Below, piece after piece: positions 1 to 7,993 of a DNA stretch of 39,516 nucleotides. This DNA is from Chloroflexota bacterium (GTDB lineage Bacteria; Chloroflexota; UBA6077; CF-72): positions 1 to 39,516 of the forward strand of contig JAFAZN010000183.1 in assembly GCA_019239775.1 (NCBI GenBank), written 5' to 3'. The translations under genes were made by a program, and so were the position numbers. The notes under the pieces are model-generated. The model did no database searches. It worked only from the letters and a program-made list of their open reading frames with translations, and was not told the DNA's origin. The first letter of the stretch is position 1; each line of letters starts with the position of its first letter.

Positions 1-210
1 CGATACGTTGATGCCGCTGATGTTGGGAACGGTCGTCAAGTCGATGATCTGGGCGGGCAGCGGCATGCCTTTGCCCTGCACCCAGTCCTTCATGACTCCG
101 CCCAACAGGTCACTGCCACCGGCCACGACTTTCGCGGTGGCGCCAAATTGATTGAGCAGGCCAGTCGCCTCGGTGAGGCTGGTCGGCTCGTAGAGGTCGA
201 ACTGCTTCAT
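1..210 (-). CDS. Molybdenum hydroxylase FAD-binding subunit (CoxM/XdhB type), partial
   Basis: Only the first 70 codons are in the window; the gene runs off the left edge. The N-terminus (starting MKQFDLYEPTSL) carries AGGSDLLG at about residues 30-37, the pyrophosphate-binding signature of the PCMH-type FAD domain in the medium subunit of xanthine dehydrogenase/CO dehydrogenase-family enzymes. By family knowledge this subunit passes electrons from the 2Fe-2S clusters to the final acceptor. The ATG at 210 has GGGAGG upstream. It starts 17 bases after the stop of the Mo subunit, so it is the third gene of a minus-strand operon. Family assignment is firm; substrate is unknown. Confidence 0.88.
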   Translation of the reverse strand, partial: MKQFDLYEPTSLTEATGLLNQFGATAKVVAGGSDLLGGVMKDWVQGKGMPLPAQIIDLTTVPNISGINVS

Positions 211-227
211 TTCGTGTCGTGCCTCCC

Positions 228-2708
228 TTATGCCGACTGCTTCAAGGCGGCGGCCAGCCGCGTGCGAGTGATGGGTAGCTCGTCGAACCAGACGCCGACG
301 GCGTTGTGTACTGCATTGGCGATGGTCGCGCCCGGTGGTCCCATCGGCGGCTCGCCCAACCCGTGCGCACCGTAGACGCCGTACTCCTTCGGATTCTCTA
401 CGAAGAAGACGTTGATCTTGTCCGGTACGTCCTTGATGGACGGGACGCGATAGTCCAGCATGTTGCCGTTGAGCGGCAAACCGGTGGCTTGATCGGTCAG
501 CATCTCTTCGTAGAGGGTGCTGCCGAGTGACATCGTCACGCCGCCTTCCACCTGCTGTTCGGCACCCATTGCATTCAGCACCCGCCCGACGTCGTGAACG
601 GCCACGTAGTTCGTAACCGTCACTGTGTTGAGCAGTGTGTCGACTTCCACCTCGGCCGCGTGCGCGGCGAACGCGGTGCGCTCCCAACGTCCGTCATTGC
701 GGTGGACTCCGCTACCGACGATGGTGGTGCCGGTGCTGTTGACGATGCTGGAAATGGAGTACTGCAGCGACGAATCGGCGCGGCTCTTGATGAACTTGCC
801 GTCGATGTACAGGTCGTCCGGATTGACGTCGACGGATTTGTTTGCTTTGGCAGCGTCCCCCTTGGCCCGGGCTACGGTCGCTGCGAACAACTGGCGCTTC
901 GCATCCATCGCCGCGTCGTAGGCGCCCCAACCGCCGGAGTCCACCTGGCGGCTACCCCCTGAACCACCGGTGTCAGTGGTGAGGTCGGTATCGACGTAGG
1001 GCACGATGTTGATGTTGTCCCACGGCATGCCGAGGGCTTCGGCGACCACGATTTTGACCATCGTGCGCGAGCCTTCGCCAATTTCATTGGTCGCGCTGAT
1101 GATTTGCACCGTCCCGTCGCCATTGATCTGGACCTGACCGGTGGCCGGCTCGCCACCGGCGCCGTGGCTGCAGGTGTGCAGGGCCATGCCGATGCCGTGG
1201 TAGACGCCCGGTCGGACCTCCTGCGCCTTGGGCGCATGCCATTTCTGGCTCCAGCCGATCTTGTCCGCGGCGGTAGTGAGGACGTCCTTGATGCCCGGAT
1301 TACTCCAGGGCAGCTTGGCGTCGACATTGCCGTCCATGTTCAGGTTTTGCAACCGGAACTGGTACGGGTCCATGCCGATGGCGTACGCCGCTTTCTCCAT
1401 GGCGGTCTCGAGCGCGAACGTGCCGTTGGGATGCGACACGCAGCGGTAGGCCCCCGCCAGGTAGCGGTTGGTCATGACGTCGATGCCTTCAAGTCCGAGG
1501 TTCGGGATCTTGTAGGCCATCTGGAAGCCGTACCAGGCGCCCGAGGCAGCGGTGGAGCGCTCGGCGCCGACGTCGGCGATGATTTTTGCCTGCAGCGCCT
1601 GGATGCTGCCGTCCTTGTTGACGCCGACGTGGACCTCGTTGCGGAACGTCGGGCGGTGTGTACGCGTGGTGAAATCTTCATACCGCGTATACACGAGCTT
1701 GATGGGTCGCCCCGTCAGGCGTGAGGCGATGGCGGCGTGGATCTCGGGAATGTCCAAAGAGCCACGATAGCCGTAGCCCGACCCCACGTAGCCCTGCTGC
1801 ACCACGCGCACCTTGTCCAGAGGCAGCCGCAAGGCCGACGCCAGTGCGGCACGCACGGTGTGCGCACCCTGACTGGTGTAGATCATGTTCAGGCGATCGT
1901 TTTCCCACCAGGTCAGGCTGTTGGTGAGCTCCAGCGCGACGTGCTGCTCGACCGGCTTGACCGCCACGTGATCGACCTTCACCTCGGAACTGGCCAACGC
2001 GCCGGCTGGATCGCCTCGCTGGAACGGCTTGGTGACACCAACGATCGTGCCGTCCAGGGTGTTGTCCCACTGCTTGGGCGCACCAGGCTGCATCGAATCG
2101 ATGAAGTTCGTGGCCGCTGGCAGGACCTCGTACTCCACTTTGATCAGACGCATGGCTTCATCGGCGATGTCTTGCGATTCGGCCAGCACGATGGCGACCG
2201 GATCGCCCACCATGAACACTTCTTCGGGGAAGATCAGCCGGTCGGGCGGTCCGCTGCCGATCTTGATGCTCTGGTATTGGCGCGGCAGGTTGAAGCGATG
2301 CAGCACCATCGCCACACCTGGCATCTTTTCCGCGTCGGAGGAATCGACGCTCTTGATGCGAGCGTGTGGGTTCGGGCTACGCAGCGTGGTCATCCACAAC
2401 TGATTGCCGCGACTGAGGTTTTCGGCGTACCACCCGGCGTTGGTGACGACACCGAGGCCCTGGATACGCGGTTGCTTGGTGCCCACGAACTGGAACTGGG
2501 TTTGCTGGGCGCCCAGATTCGGCCCGGGTACCGGTGGCGCCACTTGCGCCATCGGTGTGCCCGCAAGTCTCGCGGCGTCACCGTATTCCTCGACGAGGTA
2601 GCGCCAGTCGGCGGTGTGCGAGAGAGCTTCCCACTCCTCGGCCGTGAGGGTCGCCGCGAAGGCAGGGTCCATGAGGACGCGCATGGCGTCGAGTTCGCGA
2701 ATAGCCAT
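228..2708 (-). CDS. Molybdopterin-binding catalytic subunit of a xanthine dehydrogenase-family enzyme
   Basis: An 826-residue large subunit of the aldehyde oxidase/xanthine dehydrogenase family. Residues about 75-190 are the a/b hammerhead domain; the rest is the Mo-pterin domain, ending with GLGEPPMGPPG, which holds the conserved catalytic Glu. The active-site loop around residue 423 reads GAYRCVSH, with a Cys where form I CO dehydrogenase has its Cys (AYxCSFR) and where most relatives have Gly. The first about 60 residues before the hammerhead are an extension. No signal peptide is visible, so export would depend on the Tat-bearing 2Fe-2S partner, as known for PaoABC. I chose ATG 2708 over the GTG at 2711 because AAAGGAGG (2716-2723) is 7 bases from the ATG. 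The substrate (aldehyde, N-heterocycle or other) cannot be told. Confidence 0.92.
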   Translation of the reverse strand: MAIRELDAMRVLMDPAFAATLTAEEWEALSHTADWRYLVEEYGDAARLAGTPMAQVAPPVPGPNLGAQQTQFQFVGTKQPRIQGLGVVTNAGWYAENLSRGNQLWMTTLRSPNPHARIKSVDSSDAEKMPGVAMVLHRFNLPRQYQSIKIGSGPPDRLIFPEEVFMVGDPVAIVLAESQDIADEAMRLIKVEYEVLPAATNFIDSMQPGAPKQWDNTLDGTIVGVTKPFQRGDPAGALASSEVKVDHVAVKPVEQHVALELTNSLTWWENDRLNMIYTSQGAHTVRAALASALRLPLDKVRVVQQGYVGSGYGYRGSLDIPEIHAAIASRLTGRPIKLVYTRYEDFTTRTHRPTFRNEVHVGVNKDGSIQALQAKIIADVGAERSTAASGAWYGFQMAYKIPNLGLEGIDVMTNRYLAGAYRCVSHPNGTFALETAMEKAAYAIGMDPYQFRLQNLNMDGNVDAKLPWSNPGIKDVLTTAADKIGWSQKWHAPKAQEVRPGVYHGIGMALHTCSHGAGGEPATGQVQINGDGTVQIISATNEIGEGSRTMVKIVVAEALGMPWDNINIVPYVDTDLTTDTGGSGGSRQVDSGGWGAYDAAMDAKRQLFAATVARAKGDAAKANKSVDVNPDDLYIDGKFIKSRADSSLQYSISSIVNSTGTTIVGSGVHRNDGRWERTAFAAHAAEVEVDTLLNTVTVTNYVAVHDVGRVLNAMGAEQQVEGGVTMSLGSTLYEEMLTDQATGLPLNGNMLDYRVPSIKDVPDKINVFFVENPKEYGVYGAHGLGEPPMGPPGATIANAVHNAVGVWFDELPITRTRLAAALKQSA

Positions 2709-2726
2709 CACTCTTCCTCCTTTCCC

Positions 2727-3788
2727 TTACTTCACCGGGTAGCCGGCATCGGAGAACGCCTTGCGAATCTGGTCCTCGTTGACCTGGTCCGGCCAGTAGC
2801 TGACCGTCGCCGTGGTGGCGTTGCCGCTCACACCGTTGACGCCATCGATCAGCACCAACGCGTTGTTGACCTCGCCGATGAACTCGTCGGATCCAAGTGG
2901 ATTGACGAACTGGTAGCTGGCGGTGGCCGGGTTGCCAGTGTGCGGCGGTGGTGGACCGATCAACACTTGCGGCTGGGCCGGTGGATTCTTCATCTCTGCG
3001 GCCGCGGCCTCGACCGCGTCGTAGACCTTCACATACTCGCCGCAGCGACAGATATTGCCCGACAGGCCCTCAGCGATTTGCTGGCGAGTCGGGCTGGGAT
3101 TGGCCGTCAGCAGCGCGTACGAGCTCATCATGAAGCCACGCGTGCAGATGCCGCACTGGAAGCCACCCTGCATCCAGAACGCCCGTTGAATCGGATGGAG
3201 ACCTTCGACCCCAGGCCCGGTCTGCAGGCTGGCGACGGTCTGGATCTTTTGCCCGCGGCCAAGCCGGGCGGAGTACACGGAGCAGCCGTTGACGGCACGC
3301 CCATCGATGACCACGGTGCAGGCGCCGCACTGGGCGCGGTCGCAGCCCAGGTTGATGCCGTTGAGGCCGAGTTTCTGGGTAGTCGTCGCCCAAAGGCTCT
3401 CGCGGACATCCACCACCACATCGCGGTTTATCCCATCGATGTTCAGGGTCACTCGCCGCATGTGAAGTGGCAGCGCGCCCTGGGCTTGCGGTTGCGCCTG
3501 CGATTGACCTTGAGTCTGTGGCTGAGCCGCCACATTGGGCGCCGGCGCAGGTGCTTGCACGACCGCGCCGCCCGCGTTGGTTTGCACCACCGGCTGCGGC
3601 GTAGTCTGCACGTTCTGGCGCGTTGCGACCGCGACGCCACCCGCCACAATTGCGGTGGCGGCGACACCGAGTCCCGCGCCTGCGATGAAGTCGCGGCGAG
3701 TGACGACCGGTCTGGCGCTCTCCTCGGCGGGTTCCGCGCCGACCGGTTGAGTCGACTGCTCGTTTGCCGAGCCGTCGTTGTCCGGCAT
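2727..3788 (-). CDS. Tat-exported 2Fe-2S subunit of Mo hydroxylase with extra C-terminal HMA-like domain
   Basis: A 353-residue small subunit, about twice the usual 160-170. Residues about 30-55 form a Tat signal (TRRDFIAGAGLG followed by a hydrophobic stretch). An Ala/Gln/Pro-rich linker to about residue 105 follows. Then comes the ferredoxin domain with CDRAQCGAC...C, and the second domain with CGIC...CRC, so all eight cluster-binding cysteines are present. The last about 45 residues (ending KAFSDAGYPVK) look like the fold of a heavy-metal-associated (HMA) domain but lack its CxxC. It is the first gene of the operon: ATG 3788 is preceded by GGGGGAGG at normal spacing, and the Mo subunit follows after 18 bases. 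The complex is therefore probably periplasmic or membrane-anchored. The HMA resemblance is my reading of the pattern, not a search result. Confidence 0.9.
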   Translation of the reverse strand: MPDNDGSANEQSTQPVGAEPAEESARPVVTRRDFIAGAGLGVAATAIVAGGVAVATRQNVQTTPQPVVQTNAGGAVVQAPAPAPNVAAQPQTQGQSQAQPQAQGALPLHMRRVTLNIDGINRDVVVDVRESLWATTTQKLGLNGINLGCDRAQCGACTVVIDGRAVNGCSVYSARLGRGQKIQTVASLQTGPGVEGLHPIQRAFWMQGGFQCGICTRGFMMSSYALLTANPSPTRQQIAEGLSGNICRCGEYVKVYDAVEAAAAEMKNPPAQPQVLIGPPPPHTGNPATASYQFVNPLGSDEFIGEVNNALVLIDGVNGVSGNATTATVSYWPDQVNEDQIRKAFSDAGYPVK

Positions 3789-3947
3789 CAGTCCTCCCCC
3801 TTTCTCGGAGCCTTTGTCATAGCTCCTGGTGGACCTGAGATTTCGGCGGGCCCCCGGTTGTACTACACGCCTGCCAGCGTGAGGACCCCCGATAGCGCTC
3901 AGTTTGGATCTAAAGTATCGAATCCGTCAAACCTGTTTGCGCCTACC

Positions 3948-4466
3948 ATGGGTGACGTGGATGAAGGCAATCTGAAGTTTCTGCGCGGTCTGCGGGCCGT
4001 GCGCGAGTTCACGCCCGAGCCGGTCGACGAGGCCTCCTTGAAGGAGATCCTGGAGGTTGGCCGCTGGACCTCGACTGGTGGCAACCGCCAGGGGACAGAA
4101 GTGGTGGTTGTGCGCGATCGGGGGACGTTGCAGAAGTTTGCGGAATGGGGCGCGCGGCCTGGTGGCGCATCCGCGGTTTCGTTGCTGCTGGTTACGGGTT
4201 CGGAGCAAGGCGTGCTGGACGAAGGCCGCTACGCCGAGCGGCTCGCGCTGGCCGCGCGCGCATGCGGCCTTGGCTCGGTGATCGCGACTTTAAAGAATGA
4301 AGGGCCGGCGGAGGCCAAAAAGCTGCTCGGGATCCCTGAAGAGAAACGCGCGGTGGTCATTGTGGCCCTGGGGCACACGGACCGCGAAGCGCGCAAGGCG
4401 TTGCCGAAACAGGGCCCCGCCGCCCGCAAACCCCTCGAGGAGTTCGCCCACTGGGACAAGTTCTGA
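3948..4466 (+). CDS. Nitroreductase-family protein
   Basis: A 172-residue protein with the N-terminal pattern of FMN-dependent nitroreductases (RAVREFTPEPVDEASLKEIL, then GRWTSTGGNRQ), which contacts the flavin phosphate. The C-terminal half has the GLGSVIATL segment and an IPEEKRAVVIVALGH strand typical of the fold. Family members reduce nitro groups, quinones or enones with NAD(P)H; the substrate here is unknown. It is divergent from the Mo hydroxylase operon with a 159-base shared upstream region. The reading frame stays open far upstream, but that part lies antisense to the Mo hydroxylase genes and is not coding; ATG 3948 fits the family N-terminus. No clear Shine-Dalgarno site precedes it. 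Confidence 0.85.
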   Translation: MGDVDEGNLKFLRGLRAVREFTPEPVDEASLKEILEVGRWTSTGGNRQGTEVVVVRDRGTLQKFAEWGARPGGASAVSLLLVTGSEQGVLDEGRYAERLALAARACGLGSVIATLKNEGPAEAKKLLGIPEEKRAVVIVALGHTDREARKALPKQGPAARKPLEEFAHWDKF

Positions 4467-4481
4467 TCCCTACGCAGCAAC

Positions 4482-4636
4482 ACTCCGTGAGGACTAGCTC
4501 CGTAGGGACCACTCCGTGAGGACATACCTCCGTGAGGATTACCTCCGTAGGGACCACTCCTTCCGTGAGGACATACTCCGTGAGGATTACCTGCGTAGGG
4601 ACATAGTTCCGTCAGGTTTACTGCGTGATGGCCCGA
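4482..4636 (+). repeat. Intergenic tandem repeat, 14-16-bp units in a 45-bp higher-order array
   Basis: Degenerate copies of CTCCGTGAGGACATAC, CTCCGTGAGGATTAC and CTCCGTAGGGACCA alternate in the same order. They give three successive blocks of about 45 bp (4498-4542, 4543-about 4590, about 4591-4636), decaying toward the right. The array fills the spacer between the nitroreductase gene and the sigma factor gene. Both strands are open through it because 45 is a multiple of three, but neither peptide has a credible start or homolog pattern. Confidence 0.85.
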
Positions 4637-4675
4637 GGGCGTTGGAGGTCAGGCGTCTCGGACGACTAGTACGGT

Positions 4676-5218
4676 GTGAGCGGACAGCCACAGGCGGCGA
4701 AGGGCGAGGTTGCAGAGCGCTTCCTGGCGCTTTACGACTCGGCGCTGCCGTATGTGTACGGCTATCTGCTCGCCCGCTGCGGCCGCCCCGTTTTGGCCGA
4801 AGAGCTCACGTCCGAGACGATGCTCGCCGCGGTGGACGCGCTCAAGCGTGACGAGCCCCCAATCAGTCTGTCGACGGCCTGGTTAGTCGGTATCGCGCGC
4901 CACAAGCTGGTCGATTACTGGCGACGCCTGGGTCGCGAGGAGCGCAGCCTGCGCACCATCGCCTCCCAGGAGCCCTCTGAGCCGGCGGAGGATCCATGGG
5001 ACGTCCACCTCGATGGCGTCCGCGCGCGAGAAACCCTAGAAAAGCTCGCGCCGCAGCACCGCAGCGTCTTGACGCTGAGGTATCTGGACGATCTTCCGGT
5101 AGCTGAGGTCGCCGACGTCATCGACCGCACCTTGCACGCCACCGAGGCGCTCTTAGTTCGCGCCCGGCTGGCGTTCAAACGCGCGTACTCGGAACAGGAG
5201 GATGCCAACTGTGGCTGA
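4676..5218 (+). CDS. ECF-type RNA polymerase sigma factor
   Basis: A 180-residue sigma-70 family protein of extracytoplasmic-function type. Region 2 is residues about 15-90 (LYDSALPYVYGYLLAR... through the WLVGIARHKLVDYWRR helix that contacts the -10 element). Region 4 is about 120-172 (LEKLAPQHRSVLTLRYLDDL followed by an HTH). It would direct RNA polymerase to a small regulon. The start is GTG 4676; no good Shine-Dalgarno site is visible. It overlaps the following VOC gene by 8 bases, so the two are translationally coupled and the VOC protein is probably its partner. There is no C-terminal SnoaL extension as in ECF41-type factors. Confidence 0.9.
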   Translation: MSGQPQAAKGEVAERFLALYDSALPYVYGYLLARCGRPVLAEELTSETMLAAVDALKRDEPPISLSTAWLVGIARHKLVDYWRRLGREERSLRTIASQEPSEPAEDPWDVHLDGVRARETLEKLAPQHRSVLTLRYLDDLPVAEVADVIDRTLHATEALLVRARLAFKRAYSEQEDANCG

Positions 5219-6116
5219 TCCGTTCGAGGCGCTGCGCACCGCTCCCACGCCGATCGATCCCGACGCCGCGTTCGCCGCCCGCCTGCGGGCGCGCCTCGCG
5301 CGAGCGCTTCAGCCATCTGACCAGGGAGAACTCAGCATGACGATGTCAGACACCGTTGAAACCACCAACCGCCTGCGCCAGGGCGACATGACGTATGTGG
5401 CGCTGTGGGTGCCAGATCTGAAGCGCGCCGAGCGTTTCTATGCCGAGGTCCTGGGCTGGACGTACCAACCAGCGCCGGCGGGTCCGGCGAGCCTGGTGCA
5501 AGGCCAGTCCATGCAACTTGGAATGGCCGAGCTGTCGGGTACCACCAACTACTTACGCGGCATCGGCGTGCCGCTGCCCCCCGACGTGCAGCCGACCGCG
5601 TATCCGGCCGTGGTGGTGGACGACGTCGACGCAGCGATCCGGCGCGTGCGCGCCGCTGGGGGTTGGTCTAGCGAGGCAAACCGACAGCCGTATGGTGTGG
5701 TCGCCTCGTGTGTGGACAACCAGGGCCTGGCGTTCACCATCCACCAGGCCCCGCAAGAGGCCGCGGCCCGCCCGCCAGCCAGCGGTGCCCGTCACGGTGA
5801 TCTGGCCTACATGGCGGTACACGTCCCGGACGCAGCGCGAGCGCGTGACTTCTACTCGAGCGTGTTCGGAGTGCGCTTCGAACCTGGCCGCGCAGGGGGA
5901 TGGAACGCTCCGGACGTTGCGCCAATGACAGGTGTAGCGGGCGGCGCGGCGCAGCCGACCATCGTGCCGATGTTCCGCGTGAACGATATCGCGGCCGCGG
6001 TCGAGCGGGTGCGAAGCGCGGGTGGCACGGCGACAGTGCCCGTGCACGAGGGCTACGGCATTCGTTCGGAATGCGCCGATGATCAAGGCGTGCGCTTTTA
6101 TTTGGGGCAGTTGTAA
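5211..6116 (+). CDS. Two-domain VOC (glyoxalase/bleomycin-resistance fold) protein with N-terminal sigma-associated tail
   Basis: A 301-residue protein. Residues 1-about 42 are a charged, Pro/Ala/Arg-rich tail (DPFEALR..., then PDAAFAARLRARLARAL). Two vicinal-oxygen-chelate domains follow, at about 55-178 (GDMTYVALWVPDLKRAERFY) and 190-301 (GDLAYMAVHVPDAARARDFY). VOC domains bind metal and small molecules, so a ligand sensor or an enzyme are both possible. GTG 5211 is preferred: AGGAGG (5196-5201) sits 9 bases upstream, while the ATG at 5202 directly abuts it. A second site, AGGGAG (5323-5328) before ATG 5337, could yield a shorter form with only the VOC domains. Overlap with the sigma gene suggests joint function; an anti-sigma-like role for the tail is inference. 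Confidence 0.85.
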   Translation: MADPFEALRTAPTPIDPDAAFAARLRARLARALQPSDQGELSMTMSDTVETTNRLRQGDMTYVALWVPDLKRAERFYAEVLGWTYQPAPAGPASLVQGQSMQLGMAELSGTTNYLRGIGVPLPPDVQPTAYPAVVVDDVDAAIRRVRAAGGWSSEANRQPYGVVASCVDNQGLAFTIHQAPQEAAARPPASGARHGDLAYMAVHVPDAARARDFYSSVFGVRFEPGRAGGWNAPDVAPMTGVAGGAAQPTIVPMFRVNDIAAAVERVRSAGGTATVPVHEGYGIRSECADDQGVRFYLGQL

Positions 6117-6185
6117 CCAACGTTGGCGGAAAATTCGGAATCGTTGGCGCGTCTCGTGCGTTTAATGTAGGTAGCAGAGCTCCCA

Positions 6186-6401
6186 ATGAACGCCCTCTCT
6201 TCGTACAGCCCGCTCCAGCAATTGAGTCTGACCCGCTATGGGCGACTGAAGATGCTGCACCGTGACATCCTGCCGAAGCTTGACCCGACCGATTTCCGGG
6301 TCAGGCTGACCCTGAAAGCGCTGTATTCCACGTACCAGGATCTGCAGCAGCTGGGACTCGAAGAGGAGGCCCGCCTGCTCACTGATCAGAATCAGTCCTA
6401 A
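6186..6401 (+). CDS. Small protein of unknown function, 71 aa
   Basis: A 71-residue, soluble, mostly helical-looking protein (MNALSSYSPLQQLSLTRYG..., a KLDPTDFRVRLTLKALYSTY segment, then a Leu/Glu-rich C-terminus). No family recognised. Codon use looks like the neighbours (GC-rich third positions). Its 3' end overlaps the convergent winged-helix gene by 23 bases. The 69-base gap upstream starts with a perfect CCAACGTTGG palindrome directly after the VOC stop codon. No convincing Shine-Dalgarno site, so the start is uncertain. Confidence 0.6.
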   Translation: MNALSSYSPLQQLSLTRYGRLKMLHRDILPKLDPTDFRVRLTLKALYSTYQDLQQLGLEEEARLLTDQNQS

Positions 6402-7485
6402 CCATCAGCGAACCGGCGCCGAGTAGGTTGGCCACGCCCTCAAAGCAGGCCTCTCCAATCGGCGCCTTCTTCGTATCCTCGAATGGTTTGACCGTCACCT
6501 CGAGCTTTTGGCCCGCGAAGCGGTGCGACCACGTTGCCACGGCGCGGCCGCCGCAAAGGACCAGCGGCAGGCCATCGCCACTGGTCGCGCCCGGGCTGCC
6601 AGTCACCGACGTGTAGGCAAGACTCAGGTGTTCGTCGCGTATGAAGCGTTGGCGACCATCCGGTGCGTAGCCCATCGTGAGGCTGTCCCACTTCGGGAGG
6701 ACGTCCACGCGGTCTGGGTCGCTCGGTCCAGTCTGGTCGAACGCGTCGGCGTCGTCGGCCAGGAGCAGGAGGCCATCGCGCTCCACCGTCTGTGACAGCG
6801 ACAGCGCCGCGGTCGCCTCGCGGCGTGAGCAGCCGCTCCACCAGGCGAAGTCCACGACACGGACGGGCCCAAACGCGCGCAGATACTCATGCGCCAACCA
6901 CGCCAGGGCCTGTGCGCGATCAACCTCCTCGAAGGGGTGGCCTAGCCACGCGCTCGTCGCGACGTACGTGAGCGTGTCGGTGCGCAGGCTGCCACTGTTC
7001 ACCCGTAGGATGAGCCCCTGCCGCGCCAAGACACGGGCGACCATGTAGACGTCCTCGGGCACGGGCAGACAGGCCTTCAGCTGCGCTGGCGTGCGCGGTG
7101 TGGCGCAGCATTCGAGCACTGGCTGCGTAAACCGCCGGTACGTCTCGAGGTCGAGACCTCGAGTGCGCAGCGTGGATTCGAGCCTTGCCTCAGGGAGCGC
7201 CGTCGCGGCGAAGATGGTCGCCCCTGAGGCCGCGGGCGCCATGAACGCCGAGCCGCGCATGCCGATGACGCGTACCACCTGCCGGTTTTCGTCGAGTTTC
7301 TTGAACTCAGCAGCGGTCAGGTCAGCGGCACGCGCCAGGAGGGCAAGCGGCGCCGTTGGATGCGTGCTGTATACCGCGACCACGTCCTGGAGCGCCTCCA
7401 GCGCTGAGGTGGCGCGCTCGGTCAGTCGCTGCCGTCGCGTGCTCCATGCCGTGAGGCGCTCTGCGGCATTAAGCCTCGAGGTCAA
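6379..7485 (-). CDS. Winged-helix DNA-binding protein, AlkZ/YcaQ-like (HTH_42) family
   Basis: About 368 residues. The N-terminal part (RRQRLTERATSALEALQDVV... and VIGMRGSAFMAP) and the central WLGHPFEEVDRAQALAWLAHEYL...FGPVRVVDFAWWSG match the layout of the winged-helix proteins that include the DNA glycosylases AlkZ and YcaQ, which excise alkylated or cross-linked bases. The C-terminus has the family's PLVLCGGRAVATWSHRF segment. Whether this member is a glycosylase is not shown. No ATG is available: the frame offers TTG at 7485 or TTG at 7530, both inside the 3' end of the upstream CMD-like gene, so the two are coupled (overlap 17 or 62 bases). I prefer 7485; homology starts shortly after it. 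It converges on the 71-aa gene. Confidence 0.78.
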   Translation of the reverse strand: MTSRLNAAERLTAWSTRRQRLTERATSALEALQDVVAVYSTHPTAPLALLARAADLTAAEFKKLDENRQVVRVIGMRGSAFMAPAASGATIFAATALPEARLESTLRTRGLDLETYRRFTQPVLECCATPRTPAQLKACLPVPEDVYMVARVLARQGLILRVNSGSLRTDTLTYVATSAWLGHPFEEVDRAQALAWLAHEYLRAFGPVRVVDFAWWSGCSRREATAALSLSQTVERDGLLLLADDADAFDQTGPSDPDRVDVLPKWDSLTMGYAPDGRQRFIRDEHLSLAYTSVTGSPGATSGDGLPLVLCGGRAVATWSHRFAGQKLEVTVKPFEDTKKAPIGEACFEGVANLLGAGSLMVRTDSDQ

Positions 7486-7987
7486 TCTCGAGACCGACCA
7501 GGAAGCGGGCGACCATGTTGTAGTACCCAACGGTGGTCACCAGCTCGACCATCTGGCGCGGGCTCAAGAGCTTTTTGGCAGCGGCGAACGTGGCGTCCTG
7601 CACCTGGACGTTTTTGGTCAGCTCTTCGGCCAGTTGCAGCACCGCGCGCTGGCGTTCGTCGAATTCGCCCTTGCGCCAGTCGACGATCGCGTCAAGCGCG
7701 GCTTCGGAAAAGCCCTGTTCGAGGGCGATACGGCGGTGGGCGCGCCACTCGTACTCGGCGCCGGTCGTTCTGGCGACCAGGCAGATCGCAAGCTCGCGCG
7801 TCGCGTCGTCCAGCTCGGACTTGAAGCGCACGGCGCTGCCCAGGCGCAACCAGCCGTCGGCAATCGCCGGATTGTACATCTGCATGTGGAACAGATTCGG
7901 GAAGCGCCCGCCGCGCTGCCTGCGAATCTCTTCGACCATCTGCTGCGCATCGGGACTGTCGACGTTTGGGTACTCAACACGAGCCAT
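7469..7987 (-). CDS. Carboxymuconolactone decarboxylase (CMD/AhpD-like) family protein
   Basis: A 172-residue helical protein with the CMD core: RELAICLVARTTGAEYEWRAHRRIALEQGFSE, where EYEW..H is the conserved motif. The AhpD-type CxxC is absent, which argues against peroxidase activity and for the decarboxylase-like or unknown branch common in soil bacteria. The protein has no Cys at the usual position before EYEW. ATG 7987 is set by the TATCCT hexamer 6 bases upstream (predicted leaderless start). It is divergent from the hydroxyacid dehydrogenase gene (41-base gap) and is followed, with overlap, by the winged-helix gene. Confidence 0.87.
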   Translation of the reverse strand: MARVEYPNVDSPDAQQMVEEIRRQRGGRFPNLFHMQMYNPAIADGWLRLGSAVRFKSELDDATRELAICLVARTTGAEYEWRAHRRIALEQGFSEAALDAIVDWRKGEFDERQRAVLQLAEELTKNVQVQDATFAAAKKLLSPRQMVELVTTVGYYNMVARFLVGLEIDLEA

Positions 7988-7993
7988 GGCGTC

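Noticed and set aside
1737..3947. Long open plus-strand frame upstream of the nitroreductase
   Set aside because: It is antisense to the clearly coding Mo hydroxylase genes and has no domain pattern; only the part from 3948 matches a family.
4516..4675. Peptide with repeated YLRED/YLRRD pentads
   Set aside because: The repeat is a by-product of 15-bp DNA periodicity; there is no proper start signal, and the frame runs into the sigma gene out of frame.
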